DNA of 64,000 nucleotides from Neomesorhizobium sp963726065. GTDB taxonomy: Bacteria; Pseudomonadota; Alphaproteobacteria; Rhizobiales; Rhizobiaceae. A program made the position numbers and the translations under genes. Positions 56,119 to 64,000 of this stretch are shown piece by piece. The notes beneath the pieces are model-generated. The model was not told the DNA's origin and ran no database searches. It saw nothing but the letters and a program-made list of their open reading frames with translations. The first letter of the stretch is position 1, and every line of letters begins with the position of its first letter. Where the stretch lies: assembly GCA_963726065.1 (NCBI GenBank), contig CAVSAU010000002.1:310001-374000 (forward strand). The letters run 5' to 3'.

Positions 56119-57093
56119 TCAGGCGAGCGTCTTGCGGGTGAACTGGCCAGCCGTGCGGTAGCGCCAGAGATAGGACGGCAGGATCGCCGCCGCCGTCTGC
56201 GGCTCGATGCCCAACGCGGAGAGGGTGCGCCCTTCCCTTTCGGCCTCGGCGGAGACGACATTGTCGCTCTTCAGCTGCGTCACCTGGTCGGTGGTGAGCA
56301 GGGGGCTGGGCAGCATGCCGAGAATCGAGCCCTGCAGTTCCGCCAGCCACCAGGGGATGGAAACCAGGCGGTTCTTGCGGTCGATGATCTCCAGCATCTC
56401 CTCCATGCATTCGCGGAAGGTCAGGACTTCGGGGCCGCCGAGTTCATAGATCGTGCCGCTTTTGACCTTGCCGTCGACCGAAAGCGCGATGGCCTCGGCG
56501 ACGTCGCCGACAAAGACCGGCTGGAAGCGGGTGTTGCCGCCGCCGAGCAAAGGCAGGAACGGCGAATACCGCGCCATGTCGGCAAAGCGGTTGTAGAACT
56601 GATCTTCCGGGCCGAACACGATCGACGGGCGGAAGATCACGGCATTCTTGGCAGCGCCGAGCACGGCCTGTTCGCCGCGCGCCTTGGTGCGTGCATAGAC
56701 CGAGGCTGAGTTCTCGCTGGCGCCGATCGCCGAATTGACGGTGAGGCCGGCGCCAATGGCGGCGGCCGCCTCGGCGACAGCGCGGGCGCCGTCGACATGC
56801 ACGGTGGAAAACCTCTGCTTGCCGCCCTCGTGGAGGATGCCGACCAGGTTGACGACATGGTCGGCGCCTTCTACGGCGCGGTCGATCGACCAGCGGACGC
56901 GGATATTGGCCTGCACGGGCTGGATCTGGCCGACATTGCCGAGCGGCTGGACATAGTTGGCGAGGTCGGGACGGCGGCAAGCGACGCGCACCCGGTAGCC
57001 GCGCCGCGCCAGCGCCCGCACCACATGACGCCCGATGAAGCCCGATCCGCCGAATACGGTGACGAGTTTCGGGATTTCGGTGATGGTGGTCAT
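56119..57093 (-). CDS. NDUFA9-like NAD(P)-binding protein (complex I accessory type)
   Basis: The start at 57093 has GGAGCAAG upstream, giving 324 residues. Atypical SDR: GGSGFIGRHVVRALARRGYR, the DHVVNLVGILHEGGK segment, NSAIGASENSASVYARTKARG (Tyr and Lys), and FRPSIVFGPEDQFYNRFADM. This is the bacterial form of the NDUFA9 subunit of respiratory complex I, whose bound NADPH is structural. It may also work in ubiquinone assembly (CoQ11-like). It is followed by the TSUP gene on the same strand. Confidence 0.88.
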   Translation of the reverse strand: MTTITEIPKLVTVFGGSGFIGRHVVRALARRGYRVRVACRRPDLANYVQPLGNVGQIQPVQANIRVRWSIDRAVEGADHVVNLVGILHEGGKQRFSTVHVDGARAVAEAAAAIGAGLTVNSAIGASENSASVYARTKARGEQAVLGAAKNAVIFRPSIVFGPEDQFYNRFADMARYSPFLPLLGGGNTRFQPVFVGDVAEAIALSVDGKVKSGTIYELGGPEVLTFRECMEEMLEIIDRKNRLVSIPWWLAELQGSILGMLPSPLLTTDQVTQLKSDNVVSAEAEREGRTLSALGIEPQTAAAILPSYLWRYRTAGQFTRKTLA

Positions 57094-57600
57094 GGCTTGC
57101 TCCGGCTGCTGGCCTTTTGTGGCTTCATAGTCGCTTTTGCCGAGAAGGCAAAGACTGTTGAACATGCCTTCTCCCTCGCCACGCCCGGAAAAATCCGTCT
57201 GGCCATTGAGGCTTTCCTGTCGCCCACGACCCGCTTTCTCGACCTGGCTTCGCCAGTCGAGGCGTCGTGGCTAAGTGGGAAGCGGCGCCTGGGACCAGAG
57301 CCGTTTCAAATTTATACGAGGCCCTGTCTCCCAGGCGCCGCCGGTGTTCTTGCCCGACCGCAGGGAGTGCGGATTTTCAGGCCCGCGACAAAGCCTCGGT
57401 CAGGGCCCGGACCTACGGGTTCATTCCCCCAGCAACGCCACCGTCAGTGCTGCCGATCCGGCACCGTCCCCTCTACGCTCATCCGGTTCATGACCTGTGT
57501 TCCCGTGAGGGCGATGGCTCGATTATGCGAGAGCGGCAAAGGGGTGTGGACAAAACAAAGGGAAAGACTGCTGAAAGATGCTGGCAAGGTGGGCGGGCGT
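57094..57600. other. 500-bp gene-free stretch with strong RNA-like folds
   Basis: No protein-like frame exists here. At 57238-57261 CTCGACCTGG-CTTCG-CCAGTCGAG forms a UUCG-capped hairpin. At 57282-57341 a perfect 13-bp stem GCGGCGCCTGGGA/TCCCAGGCGCCGC encloses 34 nt in which CAGAGCC can pair with GGCCCTG. A further GC-rich folded stretch reaches about 57440. The density of stable folds suggests a structured RNA gene; 6S RNA is one idea I could not confirm. Strand unknown. Confidence 0.4.
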
Positions 57601-57622
57601 ATCTCCCCGCTTGCGGGGAGAT
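57601..57622. repeat. REP-like palindrome / bidirectional end
   Basis: ATCTCCCCGC and GCGGGGAGAT form a perfect 10-bp stem with a TT loop, 18 bp past the decarboxylase stop. It belongs to the CTCCCC-type rhizobial palindromes also present at 19575 and 62781. Confidence 0.75.
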
Positions 57623-57639
57623 AGACGCCGGCGCTGCGC

Positions 57640-59211
57640 CTACGTCACCATGATCTCGATCAGGCAGGGCTTGCCGAGCTTGCGGGCGCGGGCAAGGGCG
57701 GCGGGCAGGCCGTCCGCCGACATCAGCCGCTCTGCCGGCATGCGGTAGGCGTCGGCGATGCGGCAGAAATCCGGCGGCGCGGGAGAGACGCCGACCGGCT
57801 CGACGCCGGCGTCGAGCATCGAGGTTTCGATCTCGCGGTAGCCCCGATTGTTCCAGACGACGAAGATCACCGGCGCCTCGGCATCGAGCGCGGTTCCCAT
57901 CTCCGGGAAGGTGAACTGGAAGCCGCCGTCGCCGGACAGGCTGACGACCGGCGCACCGGGATCGGCAAGAGCGGCGCCGACCGCCGCGGGCGGGCCATAG
58001 CCAAGCGCGCCGAAGCCGGTGGCGGCGTTGAACCAGCCGCCGGGGCGGTCGTGATCGTAGAAAAGGTTGCCGGCATAGACCGGCTGGGTGGAGTCGCCGA
58101 CGATGATGGAGCCCGGCAGCGCGCCGCGGATCATCTCGACGACCTTGACCTGCGCCTGCATGGCCGGGCCGATCTCCTGCCAGGCGGCATCGCGCGCGGC
58201 AGCGGCGCGAGCGGCGCCCTCCCCGGTTTCGCGCGTGGGTAGAGCGCCGAGCAGGGCTTCGAGCGCTGCCGCGCAATCGGCCTCGATCGCAACCGCAGCC
58301 GGCCAGCGGCCGAGTTGTCGCGCATCGATATCGATACGCACAAGATTGGCCGGCGGGGAAAAGCCGCCGTCGGCATACATGTCGTAGTCGGTGGGGCCGA
58401 ATTCGGTGCCAGCAGCGATGACGAAATCCGAATCCGCCATCAGGGCGCGAGTCGATTTCAGGCTGGGGCTGGCGTGAACGCCGAGCGGGTGTCCATGCAG
58501 TAGGCCGCGCGCGTTGGCCGTGGTGACCACCGGTGCGTCGAGCTGCTCGGCGAGGCGACTTAGTTGGGACGCGGCGCGCTTGGCGCCGCCACCTGCAAGG
58601 ATAAGCGGGCGGCTGGCGGCGGGGACAAGCTTTGCCGCCTCGATAATGGCGGCACTTGCAGCGGGGAGATCCTGCGCCGGCGGGGCGAAAGCGATGTCGC
58701 CGACGGGCAGGCCCATCACGTCGGTGGGGATTTCGATATGGACCGGGCCCGGCCTGCCGGAGGTCAGCAGGGTGAAGGCGCGGGCGAGTGCGGCGGGAAG
58801 CGCTGCCGGATCCTCGATACGCTCGGACGAAAGCGCCACCTTCTGCATCATGCCGCGCTGGTCCGGCAGTTCATGCAGGTAGCCGAGGCCCTTGCCGAGC
58901 GAGGCGCGTTTGTTGACGCCGGAAATCACCAGCATGGGAACGGAATCAGCGCGCGCCTGCGCCATGGCGGTAATGGTGTTGGTGAGGCCGGGCCCGGTGA
59001 TGACGAAGGCGACGCCGGGCCTGCCGGAGACACGGGCGTAACCGTCGGCCATGAAGCCTGCGCCCTGTTCATGGCGCGGCGTGATGTGGCGGATGGTGGA
59101 GCGGGCGAGGCCGCGGTAGAGCTCGATCGTGTGGACGCCGGGAATGCCGAACACGGTGTCGACGCCATGCGCCTCGAGCAGGGAAATCAGCGCTTCGCCG
59201 GTGGTGGTCAT
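57640..59211 (-). CDS. ThDP-dependent decarboxylase, probable 5-guanidino-2-oxopentanoate decarboxylase
   Basis: A 523-residue acetohydroxyacid-synthase-fold enzyme. The catalytic Glu is in TPRHEQGAGFMADGYARVSG (about residue 48) and the ThDP-binding motif is GDGGFQFTFPEMGTALDAEA to VWNNRGY (G-D-G ... N-N) near 425-455. The overall character matches AruI, which decarboxylates 2-ketoarginine. It overlaps the TetR gene by 4 bp and is co-transcribed with a DDAH-family hydrolase, beside an amino-acid ABC transporter of the His/Arg type, which supports an arginine or guanidino substrate. Acetolactate synthase large-subunit paralogue is the alternative. Confidence 0.8.
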   Translation of the reverse strand: MTTTGEALISLLEAHGVDTVFGIPGVHTIELYRGLARSTIRHITPRHEQGAGFMADGYARVSGRPGVAFVITGPGLTNTITAMAQARADSVPMLVISGVNKRASLGKGLGYLHELPDQRGMMQKVALSSERIEDPAALPAALARAFTLLTSGRPGPVHIEIPTDVMGLPVGDIAFAPPAQDLPAASAAIIEAAKLVPAASRPLILAGGGAKRAASQLSRLAEQLDAPVVTTANARGLLHGHPLGVHASPSLKSTRALMADSDFVIAAGTEFGPTDYDMYADGGFSPPANLVRIDIDARQLGRWPAAVAIEADCAAALEALLGALPTRETGEGAARAAAARDAAWQEIGPAMQAQVKVVEMIRGALPGSIIVGDSTQPVYAGNLFYDHDRPGGWFNAATGFGALGYGPPAAVGAALADPGAPVVSLSGDGGFQFTFPEMGTALDAEAPVIFVVWNNRGYREIETSMLDAGVEPVGVSPAPPDFCRIADAYRMPAERLMSADGLPAALARARKLGKPCLIEIMVT

Positions 59212-59948
59212 AGTGTTTTCTTCTTTTGTGTTTGCAGAGCGGCATCGAACACCCGCGACGTGACCGGACCGCCGGCTCCCTGTTCATCGATTGGAGGTAT
59301 TGGCGGTGCCATCTCCGGCCGCAACTCCAGGCCCAGCATCTCCTCGACCGAACCGATGCCTATTTCGGCGAGTTCGAGCGGTTCGAAAAAGTCGCCGGCA
59401 AGGCAACCCTCGATCCACAGCCCGTCGATGATGGCGTTGATGGCGATGGCATAGCGGCGCAGTTCCGCCTTGGGCGAGTCGCGCCCGGTCGCGGTGAGCA
59501 CCTCTTCGACCAGCGCCTCGACCTCGTCGCGGAAACCGAGATAGCCAGCGCGATGGGCCGCCGCCAGCGCCGGGTCTGAACTGGCGCGGCCGATGAAGCT
59601 TGCCCATTGCGAGAACACCCGCGCGTCGATGACCGGCGGCTCCAGGCTCGCCTCGACAAAGGCGGCGAGACGGCGGCGCGGCTCCTGCGCGACCTTGGCG
59701 AGCGCCGCCTTCGACTGCTCGGTCATGCGGCCCATGATGGTAGCGTAGGCCGCCTGCAGCAGCTCCTCCTTGCCGGGAAAATAATGCCGGATGAGGCCGG
59801 CCGTGACGCCCGCGCGTAGCGCGATGGCGCGCACTGTAGCGCCTTGCAGGCCGCGCTCGGCGACGCATTCGAGCGTCGCCTCGATCAGGTCCTGCCGCCG
59901 CCGCGCCTCGCCCTCGCGGCGGAATTTGCGCCGGCCCTCCATCGTCAC
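59208..59948 (-). CDS. TetR-family regulator, BetI-like
   Basis: Up to 246 residues from a GTG at 59948 overlapping the hydrolase stop (GTGA); an ATG two codons in is an alternative. The N-terminal HTH is LIEATLECVAERGLQGATVR to LRAGVTAGLIRHYFPGKEEL, very like BetI. The ligand domain includes SQWASFIGRASSDPALAAAH. Encoded between the two enzymes it probably controls, so autoregulation of the operon is likely. The tail ends QTQKKKTL. Confidence 0.87.
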   Translation of the reverse strand: MTMEGRRKFRREGEARRRQDLIEATLECVAERGLQGATVRAIALRAGVTAGLIRHYFPGKEELLQAAYATIMGRMTEQSKAALAKVAQEPRRRLAAFVEASLEPPVIDARVFSQWASFIGRASSDPALAAAHRAGYLGFRDEVEALVEEVLTATGRDSPKAELRRYAIAINAIIDGLWIEGCLAGDFFEPLELAEIGIGSVEEMLGLELRPEMAPPIPPIDEQGAGGPVTSRVFDAALQTQKKKTL

Positions 59949-60817
59949 TGGCGCAGGATCGGGCGGGTCAGGCAGGTCGGGCCGCCTTCGCAGGCGATGC
60001 AGAGCGCATCGGCCTCAAAGGTTTTCACCACGCAGCCCGCCGCTTCCATGGCGGCCTTCGTCTTCGGGAAGCCGGTGACGGCGATGACTTCGTGAGGGGC
60101 GGTGGGCAGAACGTTCAGGCTGAGGCCGTTGGAGGCGAAGAATTCGTCGGCATCGCCCTCGACGAGCCTGATGCCGCGCGCCTTGAGCAATTGGTAGAAG
60201 GCAGCCGGCAAAAGCGGCGCGTAGACCAGCGCCAGGTCGTCGGCGAGCGGCGAGATGACCGACATCAGGTGCAGGCAGGCCTCCTCGCCATGCCAGAGCG
60301 GCAGGTCGTAGCCGAGGACGTCGACGCCGTGCGGGGAGAGCAGGTTGGCCATCTGCTGGATGCCGGCCTGGTTGGTGCGCACGCCGCGTCCGATGGCGAG
60401 CGTTTTCGCGTCGACCCACACGCAATCGCCGCCCTCGACCTGGCCGGGGGCCTCGATGCGGCCGAGGATCGGCACGCCGAGGCGTTTGTAGGTCTGCTCG
60501 TGCAGCGCGGGCTCGGGCGCGCGCAGTGCCTTGCCCATGGAAAGGATGATGGCGCCATGGTCGGACATCAGCGACGGATCGTGGGTGAACACCGAATCCG
60601 AAAGCCCGTCCTCGCGGTCTTCGATCCATTCGATTGTCGCGCCCGAAGCGGCGACCAGATCGGCAAGCGCCGCGTGCTGGCGAGCGGCCCTGGCGGGCTC
60701 GAAGCCGGCGCCGTAGTGCCATTCCACCCGGTTGGCGCCGCGCATGGCGTTGGCCGCCGAACGCATCAGGACACGCCGGAGCGGCGCCGCCATGGACTGT
60801 GAGCCGTAAGCGTTCAC
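59945..60817 (-). CDS. dimethylarginine dimethylaminohydrolase / arginine-deiminase-like protein
   Basis: The best start is a GTG at 60817 behind GGGGAAGA, giving 290 residues. Guanidine-modifying-enzyme fold: ANRVEWHYGAGFEPARAARQ, DSVFTHDPSLMSDHGAIILS, VEGGDCVWVDAKTLAIGRGV, the catalytic His in WHGEEACLHLMSVISPLADD, and the nucleophilic Cys in CEGGPTCLTRPILR. Members hydrolyse arginine or N-methylarginines to citrulline plus amine or ammonia. First gene of the three-gene operon. The exact guanidino substrate is open. Confidence 0.85.
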   Translation of the reverse strand: MNAYGSQSMAAPLRRVLMRSAANAMRGANRVEWHYGAGFEPARAARQHAALADLVAASGATIEWIEDREDGLSDSVFTHDPSLMSDHGAIILSMGKALRAPEPALHEQTYKRLGVPILGRIEAPGQVEGGDCVWVDAKTLAIGRGVRTNQAGIQQMANLLSPHGVDVLGYDLPLWHGEEACLHLMSVISPLADDLALVYAPLLPAAFYQLLKARGIRLVEGDADEFFASNGLSLNVLPTAPHEVIAVTGFPKTKAAMEAAGCVVKTFEADALCIACEGGPTCLTRPILRQ

Positions 60818-61095
60818 TTGGTCTTCCCCGGAAAAAGTGGCTGAAGCGGATGAGGAAGAATATTTATACACTTGCATAACAAGGCCGCAAGTGCCGTAAT
60901 GGAGCGGACAAGAGCGCAATATGGTCCGGTTGACGCGGCAAAGGCCGCGGGTCCATCTTGCGGAGTTTCTTGGTTTTGGAGCGTCCGTTGCGCGTTGAAG
61001 AACCGTGGGGCCGTTCCAGGGGAAGTGGCGACAGGGGCAATGACCGGTCGATTGCATGCTGACGGGACCAGGACGCCGCGCTGGGGCGGTCGCTG

Positions 61096-61908
61096 ATGAC
61101 TGCGGCTGTTCCAGCCGTCACGCGCCGCGTTGGGGCGGAGGACGCCGCCGAAGCGATTCACATCGAAGACCTGCACAAGAAATTCGGCCAGTTGCATGTG
61201 CTGAAGGGCGTGTCGCTGTCGGCGCGCGACGGCGACGTGGTGGCCATCATCGGTGGCAGCGGTTCGGGCAAGTCGACGCTGCTGCGCTGCATCAACTGCC
61301 TGGAGAACCCGACCAGCGGCATCATCCGCGTCAATGGCGAGGAGATCAGGCTGAAGGCCGACAGCCACGGCAACACCGTGCCGGCCGACCGCCGCCAGAT
61401 CGAGCGCATCCGCTCCAGGCTGGGGATGGTGTTCCAGAGCTTCAATCTGTGGAGCCACATGACACTTCTGGAAAACGTCATCGAGGTTCCCGTGCATGTG
61501 CTGGGCGTCAAGCGCGAGGAGGCGGTGGCGTTGGCCGAGCAGCTTCTGGCGCGCGTCGGCCTTGCCGAAAAGCGCGACGTTTATCCGGCGTTCCTTTCCG
61601 GCGGCCAACAGCAGCGCGGCGCCATCGCGCGCGCGCTCGCCATCCAGCCTCGGGTCATGCTGTTCGACGAGCCGACCTCGGCGCTCGACCCCGAACTCGT
61701 CGGCGAGGTGTTGAAGGTGATCGGCGACCTGGCGCGCGAAGGGCGCACCATGATCCTGGTCACCCACGAGATGAAGTTCGCCCGCGAAGTGGCGAGCCAT
61801 GTCGTCTACCTGCACAACGGCAAGGTCGAGGAAGAGGGACCGCCGTCCGAGGTTTTCGGGGCGCCGAAATCGGAACGGCTGAAACAGTTCATCCGCAGCG
61901 TCAGCTGA
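61096..61908 (+). CDS. polar amino-acid ABC transporter ATPase, HisP/OccP type
   Basis: A 270-residue ATPase with Walker A GGSGSGKST, the signature LSGGQQQRGAIARALA, Walker B VMLFDEPTSALDPE and the H-loop VTHEMKFAREVASH. The insert RLKADSHGNTVPADRRQIER is typical of the HisP/OccP/NocP group that imports histidine, arginine, octopine or nopaline. First gene of an import operon divergent from the arginine-type catabolic operon. Confidence 0.93.
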   Translation: MTAAVPAVTRRVGAEDAAEAIHIEDLHKKFGQLHVLKGVSLSARDGDVVAIIGGSGSGKSTLLRCINCLENPTSGIIRVNGEEIRLKADSHGNTVPADRRQIERIRSRLGMVFQSFNLWSHMTLLENVIEVPVHVLGVKREEAVALAEQLLARVGLAEKRDVYPAFLSGGQQQRGAIARALAIQPRVMLFDEPTSALDPELVGEVLKVIGDLAREGRTMILVTHEMKFAREVASHVVYLHNGKVEEEGPPSEVFGAPKSERLKQFIRSVS

Positions 61909-61950
61909 CGGCTGGAAGAAAACGGGAACACAACAAAAGGGAGTGCCGAA

Positions 61951-62734
61951 ATGAAGAAACTGCTGAAAACCGCGATCGCGGCGAGCCTGCTGGCGATTGC
62001 CGGCATGGGCGCGGCAAGTGCGGAAGCGCTGAAGGTCGGCGTCGCCGCCGAGCCCTATCCGCCGTTCACCTCGCCGGACGCGTCGGGCAAGTGGGTCGGC
62101 TGGGAGGCCGAGATCATCGACGCCGTCTGCGCCGAGGCGAAACTCGAATGCGTCATCACGCCGGTTGCCTGGGACGGCATCATCCCGGCGCTGACCACCA
62201 AGAAGATCGACATGATCATGAGCTCGATGTCGATCACCGCCGAACGCGAGAAGACGATTGCATTTCTCCGACAAGTACTACAACACGCCGACCGGCATCA
62301 TGGGAGCGAAGGGCGAGGCGTTCGACGCGACGCCGGAAGGCCTGAAGGGCAAGATCATCGGCGTGCAGGTGTCGACGGTGCACGAGGCCTACGCCAAGAA
62401 GCATTTCGGCCCGACCGCCGCCGAGATCAAGATCTACCAGACGCAGGATGAGGCCAATGCCGACCTCGCCGCCGGCCGCGTCGACGCGGTGCAGGCCGAT
62501 GCGATCGCGCTGGATGCTTTCCTCGCCACCGATCAGGGCAAGGAATGCTGCGACATGAAGGGGAACGTCGCGGAAGATCTCGAGATTCTTGGGCCCGGCA
62601 TCGGCGTCGGCCTGCGCAAGGAGGACACGGAGCTCAAGGGCAAGTTGAACGCCGCCATCAAGGGCATCCGCGCCAGTGGCAAGTACGACGAGATTTCCAA
62701 GAAGTACTTCAACTTCGACATCTACGGCAGCTGA
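61951..62734 (+). CDS. amino-acid ABC transporter periplasmic binding protein (one insertion)
   Basis: Starts MKKLLKTAIAASLLAIAGMG with a signal peptide ending ASA, behind AAAGGGAG. Type 3 solute-binding fold: LKVGVAAEPYPPFTSPDASG, WVGWEAEIIDAVCAEA, MIMSSMSITAEREKTIAF. An extra T in the run near 62263 shifts the frame, and SDKYYNTPTGIMGAKG to KKYFNFDIYGS completes it. About 260 residues after correction. Resembles lysine/arginine/ornithine or octopine binding proteins. Confidence 0.88.
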
Positions 62735-62780
62735 GCACGGCTAACCGCGTGCGAGGCCTCTGGCCCTCATCCCGCCGCCA

Positions 62781-62857
62781 CGAGCTTCTCCCCGTTCAAG
62801 GGGAGAAGCTCGCCAACCGAGCCTTGGGCGTCCTCCCTTCCCGCCTTGCGCGGGAAG
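62781..62857. repeat. pair of REP-like palindromes
   Basis: CGAGCTTCTCCCC (62781-62793) and its exact complement (62800-62812) form a 13-bp stem with loop GTTCAA. A second stem CTTCCCGC/GCGGGAAG lies at 62837-62857. The pair sits inside the transporter operon between the binding protein and permease genes, where such hairpins often raise the upstream mRNA level. Confidence 0.8.
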
Positions 62858-62909
62858 AGGCAGCCCCGGGGTTCGCCGATGCCGGCCAATTCCACTCGCG
62901 GGAGCAACG

Positions 62910-63662
62910 CTGATCGAAACAATCCTCTCGCCGCTTCTCCAGGTCGGGGTTTTCGAGCTGCTCTCACCCTATCCGCCGGGCTGGGGCGGCACGCTGCTGA
63001 CCGGGCTTCTGCGCTCGATCGAAATCGCCACCGGCGCGTTCGGGCTGGGCCTCGTGCTGGGCGCCGCCGGCGCCTATGGCAAGCTCTATGGCGGTCCGGT
63101 CGTGCGCGACCTGCTCGAACTTTACACCACCGTGGTGCGGGCGGTGCCCGAGCTGGTGCTGATCCTGTTGCTCTATTACGCCGGCACCGATCTTCTCAAC
63201 CGCGCCCTGGAAGCCATGGGCTACGCCCGCGTCGACATCAGCGGCCTGGTCGCCGGCATCGTGTCGCTGGGCTTCGTGCAGGGCGCCTATTCCACCGAAG
63301 TGCTGCGCGGCGCCATCCTTGCGGTGCCGCAGGGACAGATCGAGGCGGCGCGCGCCTACGGCATGTCGCCATGGCTGCTGATGCGGCGCATCACGCTGCC
63401 GGCCATGCTGCCCTTCGCCATTCCCGGCCTGGCCAATCTGTGGCTGATCGCCACCAAGGATACCGCGCTGCTGGCGGTCGTCGGGTTCAACGAGCTGACC
63501 CTGGCGACCCGCCAGGCGGCGGGAACGACCAAGGCTTACTTCACCTTCTTCATGGCCGCCGGCGCGCTCTACCTGCTGCTCACCCTGTTCTCGGAACTCA
63601 TCATCGGACGTATCGAGAACTGGGCGCGGCGCGGCCTGCCGCCGGTAACCGAGGGGCGCTGA
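62910..63662 (+). CDS. amino-acid ABC transporter permease, HisQ type
   Basis: The coding pattern begins at a CTG at 62910 (IETILSPLLQVGVFELLSPY, then PPGWGGTLLTGLLRSIEIA) behind GGGAG at normal spacing. No ATG, GTG or TTG lies in frame before the first membrane segment, so a CTG start or a misread base is likely. The 250-residue product has about five membrane segments and the EAA loop VPQGQIEAARAYGMSPWLLM. Joins with the next permease as the membrane channel. TGATG overlap with the next gene. Confidence 0.85.
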   Translation: MIETILSPLLQVGVFELLSPYPPGWGGTLLTGLLRSIEIATGAFGLGLVLGAAGAYGKLYGGPVVRDLLELYTTVVRAVPELVLILLLYYAGTDLLNRALEAMGYARVDISGLVAGIVSLGFVQGAYSTEVLRGAILAVPQGQIEAARAYGMSPWLLMRRITLPAMLPFAIPGLANLWLIATKDTALLAVVGFNELTLATRQAAGTTKAYFTFFMAAGALYLLLTLFSELIIGRIENWARRGLPPVTEGR

Positions 63663-64000
63663 TGGAAAACCGGCTGCCGCTCAGGACCCGCGTGCTCGGC
63701 TGGCTGCAGCCGCACCGGCTGGCGCTGATCGCCATCGGCATCGGGCTGCTCGTGGCGGCGGTGCGGTTCATGCGCTGGGACTGGCTGCCCGACTATTACG
63801 ACCTGGCGCTGGCCGGCATCTGGCGAACGATTTGGATCATGGTGGTGACCGGGGCGCTGGGCTTCATGCTGGCGGTGCCGCTCGGGCTTGCCCAGGCGGC
63901 CGGGCCGCGCTGGCTGGCGTGGCCGGCAAAGGCTTTCTGCACGGTGATCCGGGGCACGCCGCTGCTCCTGCAGCTATGGCTGCTTTATTACGGGCTGGGG
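63662..64000 (+). CDS. amino-acid ABC transporter permease, HisM type (cut by window edge)
   Basis: Starts MENRLPLRTRVLGWLQPHRL and is open to the last base (113 codons). Membrane segments at about 23-40 and 57-75 precede AAGPRWLAWPAKAFCTVIRG and TPLLLQLWLLYYGLG, the usual RGTPLL region of HisM/OccM permeases. The C-terminal half lies outside the window. Partner of the preceding permease in the importer. Confidence 0.9.
   Translation, partial: MENRLPLRTRVLGWLQPHRLALIAIGIGLLVAAVRFMRWDWLPDYYDLALAGIWRTIWIMVVTGALGFMLAVPLGLAQAAGPRWLAWPAKAFCTVIRGTPLLLQLWLLYYGLG

Noticed and set aside
60814..62274. 486-codon frame antisense to the ABC transporter genes
   Set aside because: Shadow of HisP and the binding protein; composition is typical of reversed GC-rich code.
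62781..62857. CRISPR-like repeat array
   Set aside because: There are only two dissimilar palindromes without regularly spaced identical repeats, and no cas genes in the window.

Overview
The window looks like a chromosomal segment of a Rhizobiales bacterium, most likely Mesorhizobium or a close relative in the Phyllobacteriaceae. The reasons are high GC, the gene orders dnaK-dnaJ-pmtA-pyrF, rpmI-rplT-pheS-pheT and gshB-GFA, a PHB depolymerase, a phosphatidylcholine-forming PmtA, and many intergenic palindromic repeats of rhizobial type. No rRNA, phage, CRISPR or conjugation genes are visible. The genus is inferred from remembered gene content and was not searched.

Layout: 0-5 kb holds a cupin / beta-propeller / HTH group, an AmpR-like regulator without ampC beside it, and an FAD monooxygenase. 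5-9.8 kb is a small polysaccharide locus (flippase, pyruvyl transferase, glycosyltransferase, unknown membrane protein). 9.77-11.1 kb is an IS110-family element with a candidate bridge-RNA hairpin upstream of its transposase. 11.4-14.1 kb has a peptide-type solute-binding protein behind a strong palindromic operator, and a hydantoin/Asp-Glu racemase. 14.3-19.6 kb is the rpmI-rplT and pheS-pheT block, with a DUF4160/DUF2442 pair and an ASCH gene between pheS and pheT. 19.7-24.8 kb is accessory: a methyltransferase, a decayed nucleotidyltransferase, a broken antitoxin-like/Fic pair, an aldo/keto reductase, a Gfo/Idh/MocA oxidoreductase and ChaC. 24.8-32.7 kb is the stress and housekeeping block (htpX, dnaK, dnaJ, pmtA, FMN reductase, histidine phosphatase, pyrF). 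33-38.8 kb has phaZ, a transglutaminase-like protease, a truncated comM, GFA/gshB and a GGDEF-EAL protein. 38.8-43.1 kb is an IclR-controlled D-galactonate-type sugar-acid operon. 43-45.2 kb has an ATP-grasp ligase, rlpA and tRNA-Leu(CAG). 45.3-54.4 kb is a minus-strand housekeeping run (GST, queG, epimerase, mepA, mgsA, glk, ABC exporter, dapB, gpmA). 54.5-57.1 kb has uppP, a TSUP exporter and an NDUFA9-like protein. 57.6-64 kb is an arginine/guanidino-compound module: a 2-ketoarginine-decarboxylase-like enzyme, a TetR regulator and a DDAH-family hydrolase, divergent from a polar amino-acid ABC transporter that runs off the end.

Sequence quality: many genes, including normally essential ones (pheS, dapB, gpmA), are full length but broken by single-base indels, mostly insertions. 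These cluster at 7.6-8.1, 11.9-12.9, 15.1-15.95 and 45.8-54.3 kb. I treat those as probable consensus errors and describe the intended product. The genes at 20.6, 21.2-21.9 and 35.4 kb look truly decayed, because segments are missing as well.
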